DNA from: an uncultured Clostridia bacterium
GTDB lineage: Bacteria > Bacillota > Clostridia > Christensenellales > Borkfalkiaceae
DNA: 64,000 nucleotides
Direction: 5' to 3'
NCBI GenBank assembly: GCA_934271265.1
Contig: CAKQRE010000039.1
Location: 33,854-97,853, forward strand
In this document: positions 52,294-60,489 of the stretch, one piece after another
How positions within the stretch are numbered: the stretch's first letter is position 1
Layout: each line of letters begins with the position of its first letter
Notes under the pieces: model-generated
The model's input: the letters and a program-made list of their open reading frames with translations, nothing else
Told to the model about the DNA's origin: nothing
Database searches by the model: none
Position numbers and translations under genes: made by a program

Positions 52294-52422
52294 CTTCTTT
52301 TCCTTTTCCTCTTCTTCGGGAACGATCGCTTTCGCCGGTCGTTCGTCTTTTAAAGACATGATATAATTCGCATAGTCCCGATCGGTCATTTTTCTGACCC
52401 CGTTTTTCTTTTTCTTTGACAT
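52291..52422 (-). CDS. Small basic/acidic protein
   Basis: A 43-residue protein, MSKKKKNGVRKMTDRDYANY then IMSLKDERPAKAIVPEEEEKEKK: a Lys-rich start, a central helix and an acidic end. GGAGG lies nine bases before the ATG at 52422. Longer readings start upstream without a site. The function is unknown; the ribosome site and terminator context make it likely real. Confidence 0.6.
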   Translation of the reverse strand: MSKKKKNGVRKMTDRDYANYIMSLKDERPAKAIVPEEEEKEKK

Positions 52423-52538
52423 AAAAATGCCTCCGCTATGGAAATTTCGTGCGGGAGACCGCCCGTAAGGCACGATCTTTCCCGCCGTTATTATTGTTCC
52501 ACGCGCAGGCTTTTTTATACGTTATTCTTCGGCTTCCG

Positions 52539-53237
52539 TTACGGACCCGTCTTGTTTTCTCTTTCCGACCGGTTTCTCGGACAAACGCGGATACAGATGC
52601 CGCAAACGGCGCCCCTGCCGACGTCTTTATACCGTTTCATATTGTTCGAGCACTTTTCCGCGTCGAAAAACTCCTCGCGGCGCATTCCCTCTTTGTATTC
52701 GATCCCGCTGATCGCGCCCGCAGGACAGGCATCGCGGCAAACGTTGCAGTTTCCGCAGGAAAGATCCTTTCTCTCTCCTTCGCGCGAAAGGGGCATATCG
52801 GTCAGAACGGTTGCAAAGCGTACTTTGCTTCCGTAGCGTTCGGTAAGGAGAAGTCCGCTTTTCCCGATGTATCCGAGTCCGGACAGACACGCTGCCGTTT
52901 TATGAGGGAAAACCCCTCTATAAGCCGATTTATCATCATTTGTGCTCTGAGACGCGGCGATCGGAAAAGCCTGAAAACCGAGTTTTTCAAGCTCGAAAAC
53001 CGCCGTTAAAGCAAGCTGATCGAGGCGGGCGTTCACCGCGCGGTAATGTTGAAAATACATAATGGAAGGTCTTTCTTCGGTGATGGTTGCAAGCACCGCG
53101 TCCGATAATTTACACGCGATCGAAACGGCATAGCAAAGCTCCGGCATGCCTTCGATCGGCGAGCGATCGATCTTGCAAAAGCCGACAAGCGAAGCTCCGC
53201 CTGCCAGCAATTTTTCTTTCAATAACTCTTCGTTCAT
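52539..53237 (-). CDS. Epoxyqueuosine reductase-like double [4Fe-4S] protein
   Basis: A 232-residue protein related to QueG but shorter (QueG is about 310-380). The N-terminal part (1-150) resembles the QueG catalytic region, with YFQHYRAVNARLDQLALTAV and TAACLSGLGYIGKSGLLLTERYG; then two [4Fe-4S] sites, CGNCNVCRDACP and CGICIRVCP. The C-terminal HEAT-like domain of QueG is missing, so it may reduce something other than epoxyqueuosine. A copy of the TATAAGCCGATTTA motif lies inside the gene at 52918-52932. Confidence 0.8.
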   Translation of the reverse strand: MNEELLKEKLLAGGASLVGFCKIDRSPIEGMPELCYAVSIACKLSDAVLATITEERPSIMYFQHYRAVNARLDQLALTAVFELEKLGFQAFPIAASQSTNDDKSAYRGVFPHKTAACLSGLGYIGKSGLLLTERYGSKVRFATVLTDMPLSREGERKDLSCGNCNVCRDACPAGAISGIEYKEGMRREEFFDAEKCSNNMKRYKDVGRGAVCGICIRVCPRNRSERENKTGP

Positions 53238-53293
53238 GTTGTTATCGTCTCCGGAACGGGATCCGCAGATCGCCCGTTTGCGTCGTTTTCCTT

Positions 53294-53731
53294 TCAGATA
53301 TCGTATAGAATCGTGACGGGACCGTCGTTAAACTGCCGAATTTTCATATCCGCGCCGAAAACTCCTGTTTTTACGGAAATTCCGTATTCACGCAGGCGAT
53401 CCGCCATATACAGATACATTTCGTTTGCCGTTGCGGGATCTTCCGCGTCCGTAAACCCGGGGCGATTCCCGTGGGATACGTCCGCAAGCAGCGTGAACTG
53501 AGAAATCAGAAGGATCTCTCCGCCGACGTCTTTCAACGCAAGGTTCATCTTACCGTTCTCGTCTTCGAAAACGCGAAGCCCCGCGATCTTTTTGGCGAGG
53601 TAATCGGCTTTATCCCGCGTATCGCCCCTTTTTACACCGAAATACACGGCAAAACCTTTTTCGATTTCGGAAATCAGTTTTCCCTCGACCGAAAGGGTCG
53701 TTTCCCTCACTCTCTGCACCACTGCTTTCAT
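53294..53731 (-). CDS. dtd: D-aminoacyl-tRNA deacylase
   Basis: A 145-residue protein proofreading D-amino acids and glycine from tRNA. MKAVVQRVRETTLSVEG at the start, the ISQFTLLADVSHGNRPGFTDA active-site motif (SQFTL) and the C-terminal FNDGPVTILYDI; the usual NxGPVT reads NDGPVT, a conservative variant. The ATG at 53731 has GGGAGGA. Full length. 56 bases separate it from the QueG-like gene. Confidence 0.95.
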   Translation of the reverse strand: MKAVVQRVRETTLSVEGKLISEIEKGFAVYFGVKRGDTRDKADYLAKKIAGLRVFEDENGKMNLALKDVGGEILLISQFTLLADVSHGNRPGFTDAEDPATANEMYLYMADRLREYGISVKTGVFGADMKIRQFNDGPVTILYDI

Positions 53732-53758
53732 AATGAAATCCTCCCGCGGCTGAAACAA

Positions 53759-53783
53759 AAGCGAGACGGAAAAGTCTCGCTCA
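53759..53783 (-). terminator. Terminator after the Na/Pi symporter gene
   Basis: AGCGAGAC and GTCTCGCT around GGAAAA; on the reverse strand followed by TTTTG. Moderate strength. Confidence 0.6.
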
Positions 53784-53796
53784 CTTTATCGTTACA

Positions 53797-53814
53797 CGGC
53801 TATAAGCCGATTAA
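53797..53814 (+). repeat. Dispersed CTATAAGCCGATTAA motif
   Basis: CGGCTATAAGCCG is a near-palindromic version, ending with GATTAA seven bases from the symporter stop codon. Confidence 0.65.
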
Positions 53815-53820
53815 ATGCTT

Positions 53821-55494
53821 TTATTGCAACTCGTCGATCGTGTGCGCGATAAACGTGATATGATCGCCCGCTCTTTCCAGATTGGAAACGAGATTGATAA
53901 ACACCGCGCTGTTTGCCGGATCGCACGTTCCCTCGTTCAGACGTTTGATATGACCGTCGATCAGCTGTTTTCTCATTTCGTCCACGCCGTCTTCCAGCTT
54001 TTCGAGTTGCGGGAAACCGTCGCGATTCTTCGTTTCGAAAATGGCGATGGCAAGCTCGTAAAGACGATCGACCTGATCGCCCATTTTGCGGATCTTTTCG
54101 ATCACGTCCTCGGAAAATACAAGCCCTTTATCCACAACCGTTTTCGTATATTTCGTCACGTTTTCGGAGATTTCGGAAATTCTCAACATGTCGGCAATGG
54201 CGTGATACAAAATAGAGATCCTCGTATCGTCGTGCACGGAGACTTTCGCGCCCGAGACCTTGATCAGATAATCGGTGATCTGTTTGGAAATAATGTTGAT
54301 CTCCTCGTTTTCCGCCGCCACGGCGGAAGCCGCCGTCACGTCCTTTTCAAGAAATCCGTCCAGGGCGACCCGAAGATTTTTCATACAACGGTTACCCATA
54401 TACACCGCTTCTTTCTGAAGCTGAGCGATCGCGACGGTAGGCGTGGCAAGCATACGATCGTCCATATAAGTGATGCGGATCTTTTCTTCTTCCTTCTTGT
54501 CGCGAATGATCAGTTCGGTCAGAAGAACGAAAAGATTGGTCATCGGCAGGAAAACCAACGTACAGATCGAGTTGAACGCAAGGTGGAAAAGCGCCATCTG
54601 CATCTGCGGGTCACCGGGCAGGAGCTGCGTCCAGAACCCGTCCATAAAGTCCTTCCAGATGGTAAGAATGATCAGGAAAAGCACCGCGCCGAAAAAATTG
54701 AATAAAAAGTGGATCAAAGCGGCGCGTTTCGCGTTCGTGCCCGCACCGACGGAACTTAAAAGCGCGGTGACGCAGGTTCCGATATTCGTGCCGAGAACGA
54801 TATATAAGAGAGCGTTCCCGCCGCTGCCGATCTGCATTCCGCTGGCAAGCATGGCAAGAATGATGCCGTTTACCGCCGTGCTCGATTGCATGATCGCCGT
54901 GATCACAACGCCTATCAGAAGAAGAACGATCGGCTCCAGCCACGAAGGGGTCACGTTCATCTGAAGCGCGTTTTTCAGAAACACGGAATTCTGGATGATA
55001 TCGCTTTTCATGCAGGACGAAATAAACGTAAGCCCGAAGAAAACGAGCCCGAAACCGGCAAGCACGAGACACCAGCTTTTCGCTTTGTCTCTGTGGCAGA
55101 GCATCGAACCGAAGATCCCGGCGAAAGCAAGCGCCATCGCGTACGGACCGATACTCGAAAGCCCCGCCGCGATCAGGATCGTGGTGATCGTGGTTCCGAT
55201 ATTCGCGCCCATGATGATAGCCGTCGCCTGGCTTAAGCACATCATGCCCGCATTGACGAAACCGATGACCATAACGGTCGTAGCCGCGCTCGACTGCATG
55301 AGCGTCGTCGCGCCCGCGCCGATCCCGACGCCCGCAAGTTTACTTTTTGAAGTGCGATCGAATAATTTTCTTAAACCCTTGTTCGCTACGCTCTGAAGAT
55401 TCTCCGAAAGGATCTTGAATCCGATCAGAAACGCACCGAGACTCGCAAGCATACACAATATAACCTGGTAAATTTCACCAAACTGGAGCTGCAT
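53821..55494 (-). CDS. Na/Pi cotransporter family protein with PhoU-like domain
   Basis: A 557-residue membrane protein. Two inverted Na/Pi (NptA/PNaS) repeats: GIGAGATTLMQSSAATTVMV (about 57-76) and GVVITAIMQSSTAVNGIILA (about 198-217), each with the QSS motif; about eight membrane segments to residue 335, then a helical PhoU-like cytoplasmic domain (ISEISENVTKYTKTVVDKG...). Imports phosphate with sodium or acts as a regulated exporter. AAAGGATG precedes the ATG. Confidence 0.92.
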   Translation of the reverse strand: MQLQFGEIYQVILCMLASLGAFLIGFKILSENLQSVANKGLRKLFDRTSKSKLAGVGIGAGATTLMQSSAATTVMVIGFVNAGMMCLSQATAIIMGANIGTTITTILIAAGLSSIGPYAMALAFAGIFGSMLCHRDKAKSWCLVLAGFGLVFFGLTFISSCMKSDIIQNSVFLKNALQMNVTPSWLEPIVLLLIGVVITAIMQSSTAVNGIILAMLASGMQIGSGGNALLYIVLGTNIGTCVTALLSSVGAGTNAKRAALIHFLFNFFGAVLFLIILTIWKDFMDGFWTQLLPGDPQMQMALFHLAFNSICTLVFLPMTNLFVLLTELIIRDKKEEEKIRITYMDDRMLATPTVAIAQLQKEAVYMGNRCMKNLRVALDGFLEKDVTAASAVAAENEEINIISKQITDYLIKVSGAKVSVHDDTRISILYHAIADMLRISEISENVTKYTKTVVDKGLVFSEDVIEKIRKMGDQVDRLYELAIAIFETKNRDGFPQLEKLEDGVDEMRKQLIDGHIKRLNEGTCDPANSAVFINLVSNLERAGDHITFIAHTIDELQ

Positions 55495-55584
55495 AAATTC
55501 ATCCTTTGCTTGTTTTAGTTTGTGTTCGTTTTGTTCGCTTTATTATTTTGTTTGATTACACCGTTTATTATGATAACTTATTTC

Positions 55585-55618
55585 AAAAAAAAACACAACG
55601 GTTTTTGCCCGCTGTGTT
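55585..55618 (-). terminator. Terminator of the NUDIX-CPBP operon
   Basis: Reverse strand AACACAGCGG and CCGTTGTGTT around a short loop, followed by nine Ts. Confidence 0.85.
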
Positions 55619-55626
55619 CAATTAAT

Positions 55627-56526
55627 TTATTTTTTTTGTCCGTTCGTTTCCTTTTCAGCTTTTTCGGCGTCTCCGGAAGAGTACTTTTCCCGTATATTCC
55701 ACTTGTCGTACACCGCGGAGAGATCTCTTTTAAAGAAGAAAAACACCATAAGCCCTGCCATGATCACGGATACGACAGCCGTTACGATCACGTTTTCCCT
55801 TGTCCAGAGAACGCCCGTTCCGAAACAATCGTATAAAAAACCGCCGAGGTCGAAAAGAAAATGCACCGCCACGGCAAAAAACAGATTTCCCGTAAACAGC
55901 ATGACGATCGCGCACGTACAGCCGATCAGAAAAGAATACCCCACCTGCAGAAACACCGCCGGCGAAAACCCGCCGAACAAATTTAAAAGATGCATCGCTC
56001 CGAACACGGCAGAAGAGGACGTCACCGCGTAAAACATCCCTTTTTTACTCCGCGGAAAGGCATACAAAAACAAGGGGAACACGTTTCCGCGAAAGATCGA
56101 TTCCTCCAGAAGCCCTATGGAAAAACAATATAAAAAATAGGGAACGAACTGTGAAAATGTAACGTTAATCGTACTATCGCCCATGATTTGCGGAACGATC
56201 GGGAAATTATCCGCCGCGACGACAAACGCCGGAAGGCTGAGCAGAACGCCCGTTTTCCACTTCGGAACGACCCCGAACATCCCTTTCATGGAGAATTGAA
56301 AAATCAGATAAAACGGCACGGCGGAAAGAAGGGTTTTTGTGAGAAAACCGAGCCACATCTCGAGACTTTCGCCCCCGCCGAGCCATGCCGCAAGCTTTGC
56401 ATACGGAACCGAAACCGCCCCGATCGCATAGAGGACCACGGTAAAGATCATTCCTTTCGGATCCGTTTTCGCGCTTTTTTCAAGCCCGCGGATCTCCCGT
56501 TTTTTTTCCGGCGCAGGTTCCGTCAT
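55627..56526 (-). CDS. CPBP-family intramembrane metalloprotease
   Basis: A 299-residue protein with about eight membrane segments. The Abi/CPBP motifs are GLLEESIFRGNVFP (EExxxR), AVFGAMHLLNLF (FxxxH) and AVAVHFLFDLGGF (HxxxD). Members process CAAX-type or other membrane substrates, or act in bacteriocin immunity. Its ATG overlaps the NUDIX stop (ATGA), so it is translationally coupled. The C-terminus is a charged cytoplasmic tail. Confidence 0.88.
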   Translation of the reverse strand: MTEPAPEKKREIRGLEKSAKTDPKGMIFTVVLYAIGAVSVPYAKLAAWLGGGESLEMWLGFLTKTLLSAVPFYLIFQFSMKGMFGVVPKWKTGVLLSLPAFVVAADNFPIVPQIMGDSTINVTFSQFVPYFLYCFSIGLLEESIFRGNVFPLFLYAFPRSKKGMFYAVTSSSAVFGAMHLLNLFGGFSPAVFLQVGYSFLIGCTCAIVMLFTGNLFFAVAVHFLFDLGGFLYDCFGTGVLWTRENVIVTAVVSVIMAGLMVFFFFKRDLSAVYDKWNIREKYSSGDAEKAEKETNGQKK

Positions 56527-57050
56527 CCGTCGATCCCCTCCGCTTTCAGATATAAGATCCCAGCGACCGTCTTGCCGTCGCGGATCCTGCCTTCCTTTAT
56601 CATGGCGTATGCCTCGTCGAGCCCGACCCAGAAAGAGGTGAGGTTCTCCGTCTCGTCAAGACGAACGGTTCCTTTCTGAAATCGGTCGGCATAAAAAACG
56701 GCGATGATCTCGTCGGTATACCCGGGCGAAGGATAAAGGCGGAAAAGCTCTTTTAAATTCAGAGGAATAAGCCCCGTTTCTTCTTCCAGTTCGCGGCGGG
56801 CGGTATGGATAAATTCCTCGTCCCCTTCCCGTTTTCCCGCAGGGATCTCGAAAATTTCTTCCCCGTAAGGATAGCGGAATTGTCTTTCGAGCAGGATCTT
56901 CCCCTCCCGGCATGCGACGATCGCCGCGCCGCCGTTATGGTGCACCACCTCGCGGAAAGCGCGCTTGCCGTCTTCCGTTTCGATCTCGTCCCGCGAAAGG
57001 GTCAGGATCTTTCCGTTATATATCTTTTCGCCGTCAATCCTCTTTTCCAT
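56523..57050 (-). CDS. NUDIX hydrolase, ADP-ribose pyrophosphatase type
   Basis: A 175-residue enzyme. The NUDIX box is GKREGDEEFIHTARRELEEETG, preceded by a Phe-Arg-Tyr-Pro segment (ERQFRYPYGEEIFEIPAG) and followed by LYPSPGYTDEIIAVFYA, the ADP-ribose pyrophosphatase pattern. Cleaves ADP-ribose to AMP and ribose 5-phosphate, which would also dispose of ADP-ribose released by the macrodomain hydrolase encoded far away at 4.3 kb. The start overlaps the preceding gene by 17 bases. Confidence 0.92.
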   Translation of the reverse strand: MEKRIDGEKIYNGKILTLSRDEIETEDGKRAFREVVHHNGGAAIVACREGKILLERQFRYPYGEEIFEIPAGKREGDEEFIHTARRELEEETGLIPLNLKELFRLYPSPGYTDEIIAVFYADRFQKGTVRLDETENLTSFWVGLDEAYAMIKEGRIRDGKTVAGILYLKAEGIDG

Positions 57051-57849
57051 GTCCGCCCCCTAAGATCTCCGTCACTTCTTCGAGTTCGACGTTTGCCTTT
57101 TTCACCTTCTCGACAAGACAGCGGTAGGCGATAAACGCGCACGCGACCCCTTCGTCGTCGTAAGCGGCGAAATATTTCAACATCGCTCCCTTCACGAAGG
57201 AAAGCTCTTCGCGTATCCCCTCTTTCGCCTTCGCCTTCGCGATCTTTTCCTCGTTGCGGGAAAGAACGTATTCCAGTTTTTCGAGCCCCTTTCTCTTTCC
57301 CGTCGCGGCGGGTTTTTCTTCGGCGCGAAGGCGATCCGCTTCTTTTCCCTTTTCTTCCGCCGCGCGGGATCTCTCGCCTTCCGCATCGTTTACAGCGGGC
57401 GTCTCTTCGTCGAATTGCGGGTTAATCATCTTATAAGCCGTTCTTTCCGTTAAAAGCTCGAAAGGGATCAGCACCTGCATGGCAAAGGAGTTATAGGAGA
57501 GCTGCTTGCTGTCTCCCGTATAAAAATAACCGAGCAGGAGCCTGAGGATATCTTCCCGGCGGCTGTCGATCTCCATCAGAAGCAGAAAGACAAACGCGAG
57601 CACGTCCTCGTCCTTTTTCGGCATGGAAAATTTTCCCCTGCCGTCTTCTCCGTTTAAAAAACACACGCTCTTGAAAGTCGCATAGTCGAAACCCTTCGTC
57701 ACGTGCTCGAACAGTTCGTATAAAAGCCTGGAGCTCGCGATCGCTTTCAGAACGTCGCCGACCTTCTGATCGGCAAGAATGTATTTGCTTTCGATAAGCG
57801 CGTTCATCGCGTTTTTAAAGTTCCCGATCGATTTTTCTTTCGTCCACAT
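57034..57849 (-). CDS. Conserved hypothetical protein with charged linker
   Basis: A 271-residue soluble protein. A helical N-terminal domain (about 1-145, SIGNFKNAMNALIESKYILA...), a Glu/Lys/Arg-rich linker (about 155-205), and a C-terminal helical domain (EELSFVKGAMLKYFAAYDDEG...). I know no function. GAGGAA precedes the ATG at 57849. First gene of a three-gene overlapping operon with the NUDIX and CPBP genes. Confidence 0.75.
   Translation of the reverse strand: MWTKEKSIGNFKNAMNALIESKYILADQKVGDVLKAIASSRLLYELFEHVTKGFDYATFKSVCFLNGEDGRGKFSMPKKDEDVLAFVFLLLMEIDSRREDILRLLLGYFYTGDSKQLSYNSFAMQVLIPFELLTERTAYKMINPQFDEETPAVNDAEGERSRAAEEKGKEADRLRAEEKPAATGKRKGLEKLEYVLSRNEEKIAKAKAKEGIREELSFVKGAMLKYFAAYDDEGVACAFIAYRCLVEKVKKANVELEEVTEILGGGHGKED
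57431..57440 (+). repeat. Dispersed TTATAAGCCG motif inside a gene
   Basis: Lies within the coding sequence of the charged-linker protein, on the antisense strand. Confidence 0.45.
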
Positions 57850-57918
57850 AAATTCCTCGCCCTTCCTTTTCGGCATTTCGCCCGAAAAACGGAAGAAAAA
57901 ATTACCTTTTCTCGTTCA

Positions 57919-57947
57919 ATTATAACACATTTTTATTTTCAACACAA
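57919..57947 (-). promoter_or_regulatory. Sigma-A promoter of the three-gene operon
   Basis: Reverse strand: TTGTGT (57947-57942), 17-base spacer, TATAAT (57924-57919). Confidence 0.75.
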
Positions 57948-57964
57948 TTATTTAGAGAAAACTA

Positions 57965-57993
57965 TTGATTTTTTTCGCGGAAAAGGTTATAAT
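57965..57993 (+). promoter_or_regulatory. Sigma-A promoter of the HPr-like gene
   Basis: TTGATT (57965-57970), 17-base spacer, TATAAT (57988-57993). Confidence 0.88.
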
Positions 57994-58060
57994 AAAGAAG
58001 ACGAAAGCCGACCGTGCGAACGGCGGCTTCTTAAAAGGATCATATATGGAGGAATCAATC

Positions 58061-58288
58061 ATGAAATCAGTACAAATTTCGCTTCAGATGGCAAGCCAGG
58101 TAAAAGCATTCGTATCCATCGTGCAGAAGTATTCCTATGAGATCGATCTCCGCAGCGACAGATACGTCGTGGACGCGAAATCCATTCTCGGGATCTTCAG
58201 CCTCGACCTTACGAAACCCCTTTCCGTCGAGATCCACAGCGACAATTGCGACGATCTCGTTGCAGAGCTGAAACAGTTCGAAAACTGA
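58061..58288 (+). CDS. HPr-like protein lacking the phosphocarrier histidine (Crh-like)
   Basis: A 75-residue HPr-fold protein. The regulatory-serine block is intact: YVVDAKSILGIFSLDLTKPL corresponds to the HPr segment around Ser46. The active-site block GLHARPA is replaced by MASQVKAFVSIV, with no histidine at the position corresponding to HPr His15. It therefore should not carry phosphate from PEP to sugars; by analogy with Bacillus Crh it may be a regulatory HPr. The GGAGG site nine bases before 58061 fixes this start (an ATG 15 bases upstream overlaps that site). First of three plus-strand genes. Confidence 0.85.
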   Translation: MKSVQISLQMASQVKAFVSIVQKYSYEIDLRSDRYVVDAKSILGIFSLDLTKPLSVEIHSDNCDDLVAELKQFEN

Positions 58289-58362
58289 TCGGAACGTTTT
58301 CTTGCGGGTAATTTCCCGTTCCCGCGCGGAATATCTGTTCTGTTTTTTACCCCGGAGGAGTT

Positions 58363-58887
58363 ATGCAGGTCAAAGGCGACGCACTCGTTAACAAGTTAAT
58401 ACTTTTATTCGTCTTTGACAAGATGGAAGTTCCCCTGTCGGAAGCCACGATCCTCGACATGTGCTGTTCCTCGAACAACTGGATCGCCTATATGGATTGC
58501 AAGCCGTTGCTCGGAACGCTGCTCGATCACTCGTTTATTTACAACGTTTCCACGCAGGGAGAACCCTTATACAGCATCACGCCGGACGGCAGGACTTGTC
58601 TTGCCGATTTTTACGTGCAGATCCCGTCTTCTCTCAGAGAGGAGATCTCGCTTTTCGTAAAAAACAACCGGATGAAATACCGCAAACGCCAGGAATGCGT
58701 TGCCGATTATTACATGAACAAGGACGGTACCTATACCGTCTATCTGAAAATCATCGAGCCCTCTCAACCCCTGCTTGAGCTGAAACTCGTCGTGCCGAAC
58801 AGGCAGACGGCGAAAAACATTTACCGCAAGTGGGAAGAGAAGGCTGCAAACGTTTACGCGACGATCTACGATTGTCTCGTGGACTAA
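58363..58887 (+). CDS. DUF4364 family protein
   Basis: A 174-residue protein of the clostridial DUF4364 family, with a predicted N-terminal winged helix (DALVNKLILLFVFDKMEVPL, DMCCSSNNWIAYMDCKPLLG, then YSITPDGRTCLADFYVQIP), suggesting DNA binding. The C-terminal part is a beta-rich domain ending ATIYDCLVD. CGGAGGAG precedes the ATG. In the same run as the HPr-like and TSCPD genes; function unknown. Confidence 0.88.
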   Translation: MQVKGDALVNKLILLFVFDKMEVPLSEATILDMCCSSNNWIAYMDCKPLLGTLLDHSFIYNVSTQGEPLYSITPDGRTCLADFYVQIPSSLREEISLFVKNNRMKYRKRQECVADYYMNKDGTYTVYLKIIEPSQPLLELKLVVPNRQTAKNIYRKWEEKAANVYATIYDCLVD

Positions 58888-58899
58888 AGGAGGAACGCC

Positions 58900-59157
58900 A
58901 TGCAAACTTATCTTACCAAGGGGACGTGCAGCAGACAGATCCTGTTTGACGTTACGCCGGATAATAAGGTCGAAAACGTCAAATTTATCGGCGGGTGCAG
59001 CGGAAACCTTCAAGGGATCTCCAAGCTCGTTCAGGGCAAGGATATCGACGAAGTGATCTCGCTGTTGAAAGGCATCAAGTGCCGCAGCAACACTTCCTGC
59101 CCCGATCAGTTGGCAAAAGCCCTTGCGGAATATAAAGAAAGAAACGCAAAAGCATAA
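58900..59157 (+). CDS. TSCPD-domain protein (TIGR03905 type)
   Basis: An 85-residue protein named for its motif: NTSCPDQLAKALAEY near the C-terminus, preceded by VKFIGGCSGNLQGISKLVQG. It resembles the C-terminal domain found in some class II ribonucleotide reductases, but stands alone here. Several cysteines could bind metal. AAAGGAGG precedes the ATG, 12 bases after the DUF4364 stop, indicating an operon. Confidence 0.9.
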   Translation: MQTYLTKGTCSRQILFDVTPDNKVENVKFIGGCSGNLQGISKLVQGKDIDEVISLLKGIKCRSNTSCPDQLAKALAEYKERNAKA

Positions 59158-59164
59158 ATCGGAA

Positions 59165-59206
59165 CAAACGGGTTTTGACAGATCGTCTCTGCCCGTTTTT
59201 CTTTTT
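59165..59206 (+). terminator. Terminator after the TSCPD gene
   Basis: AAACGGG and CCCGTTT around a 19-base loop, followed by TTCTTTTT. Confidence 0.7.
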
Positions 59207-59257
59207 CCGGAAACGCTAACGGCGTTGCAAGAAGCCCGGGATTTTTCCCGCTATCCC

Positions 59258-59295
59258 TATGCCGGGCAAGGTTCGTATTATTCTTGTCCGGCATA
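59258..59295 (-). repeat. Dispersed hairpin element, copy B (complete)
   Basis: TATGCCGGGCAAG and CTTGTCCGGCATA form a near-perfect stem around TTCGTATTATT. This copy has both arms and stands directly before the ribosome site of the HD-domain gene. Confidence 0.8.
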
Positions 59296-59307
59296 CCAGG
59301 AGGAACC

Positions 59308-59808
59308 ATGCACCCTTTGATCTCCCTTTACGCACAGGATATACTCGACTCCGAGGAGATGAATTACGAAAAAACGCTGCCCCACCACGGCAACGTGAGT
59401 TGTTTCGATCATTCTCTGCAAGTTGCCGAGATCGCCGTGGAACTCGGTCTGAAATGCAAAAAACCGATCGATATGTCCTCTCTGATCCGCGGCGCACTGC
59501 TCCACGATTTTTATCTTTACGACTGGCACGTTGCCGATCCTTCCCACAAACTGCACGGATTGTACCACGCGGCAAAAGCGATGAAAAACGCCGAAAAGCG
59601 GTTTTCTCTCAACGCGATCGAACGGGATATTATCCGAAAACACATGTTTCCCCTGAACCCGCCGTTGCCGATGTACCGCGAAAGCTGGATCGTGACTCTG
59701 GCGGACAAGATCTGCACCTGGCGGGACTTCAAAAAGAACCGCGCCGAAAAAAAGGCGGCAAAAGCGGAAAGACGGAAACAAAAAAAAGCGATAAAGAAAA
59801 AGAAATAA
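59308..59808 (+). CDS. HD-domain phosphohydrolase-like protein
   Basis: A 166-residue protein with metal ligands typical of HD proteins: VSCFDHSLQVAEIAVEL (His), IRGALLHDFYLYDW (His-Asp) and a final Asp in VTLADKICTW. It also has HKLHGLYHAAKAM in the middle. The last 25 residues are a Lys-rich tail. Substrate unknown. AGGAGGA lies directly upstream of the ATG at 59308; a dispersed hairpin element ends 13 bases before the start. Confidence 0.87.
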   Translation: MHPLISLYAQDILDSEEMNYEKTLPHHGNVSCFDHSLQVAEIAVELGLKCKKPIDMSSLIRGALLHDFYLYDWHVADPSHKLHGLYHAAKAMKNAEKRFSLNAIERDIIRKHMFPLNPPLPMYRESWIVTLADKICTWRDFKKNRAEKKAAKAERRKQKKAIKKKK

Positions 59809-59823
59809 CGACACGATAAGAAC

Positions 59824-59851
59824 GCGGCAGATCTCTGCCGCGCTTTTTTCT
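59824..59851 (+). terminator. Terminator after the HD gene
   Basis: GCGGCAG-ATCT-CTGCCGC followed by GCTTTTTTC. Confidence 0.9.
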
Positions 59852-59931
59852 CTTTTATGCCGCAACGCCGGAACTTTCCGGGATCGTTCTTCCCGGAAAC
59901 TCCGCTTTCCGAAACGGGAACGGTCTCCCGA

Positions 59932-60345
59932 TCATTCTCCCTTTCCCGCCTGACGGGAAGGCGATTTCTTCTCCGCGTTGCGGGGTTTTGCCGCGCCCGT
60001 CTTGCTTCCCTTTCTTCTTTTTCCGTCGTTTGCCGCCGAGATCCCGGCAGAAAGCTCATCGTGCCGCTTGCAGAAAGCCGTCATTTTACCGTTCATCCGA
60101 TAGACCGGCGGCGAAGGGATGCCGGGATCGACGAAAACGCTTTCTCTCCCCGTGCTCTCTCCGTTTCCCGGATTTTTACGACGGATCTCTCCGCCCGGCT
60201 CCCCCGCGTTTCCGCTCGTTTTCTCCCGTTTTTCCCCCGCGGGGATATCGCCGCCATCCCTGCTTTGCGGGCGGGAAAAACTTCTGCCGCTTTTCGCAGC
60301 TTCGCCGAATTTCCCGATCAGATCGAAAAGAGTCAGTTTTTCCAT
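59932..60345 (-). CDS. Hypothetical disordered basic protein
   Basis: A 137-residue protein starting MEKLTLFDLIGKFGEAAKSG (an amphipathic helix), then low-complexity Gly/Arg/Lys/Glu-rich sequence. One ordered-looking patch is FVDPGIPSPPVYRMNGKMTAF. AAAAAGGAGATT precedes the ATG, supporting a real gene despite the composition. Function unknown. The opposite strand is open in other frames for the same compositional reason. Confidence 0.55.
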   Translation of the reverse strand: MEKLTLFDLIGKFGEAAKSGRSFSRPQSRDGGDIPAGEKREKTSGNAGEPGGEIRRKNPGNGESTGRESVFVDPGIPSPPVYRMNGKMTAFCKRHDELSAGISAANDGKRRKGSKTGAAKPRNAEKKSPSRQAGKGE

Positions 60346-60386
60346 GATAAAAATCTCCTTTTTTTCAGATTTATCACTTTAAATCA

Positions 60387-60415
60387 TTGCGTATTTCCGA
60401 AAATTGTTATATAAT
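60387..60415 (+). promoter_or_regulatory. Sigma-A promoter of the 531-residue lipoprotein gene
   Basis: TTGCGT (60387-60392), 17-base spacer, TATAAT (60410-60415). Confidence 0.8.
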
Positions 60416-60489
60416 ATTAAAGTATATTTCTATTTTAAATGGTATGCGGCGGAGAATCCGCGTATGCCGTTTTGAAAGGAGTTTTTTCA

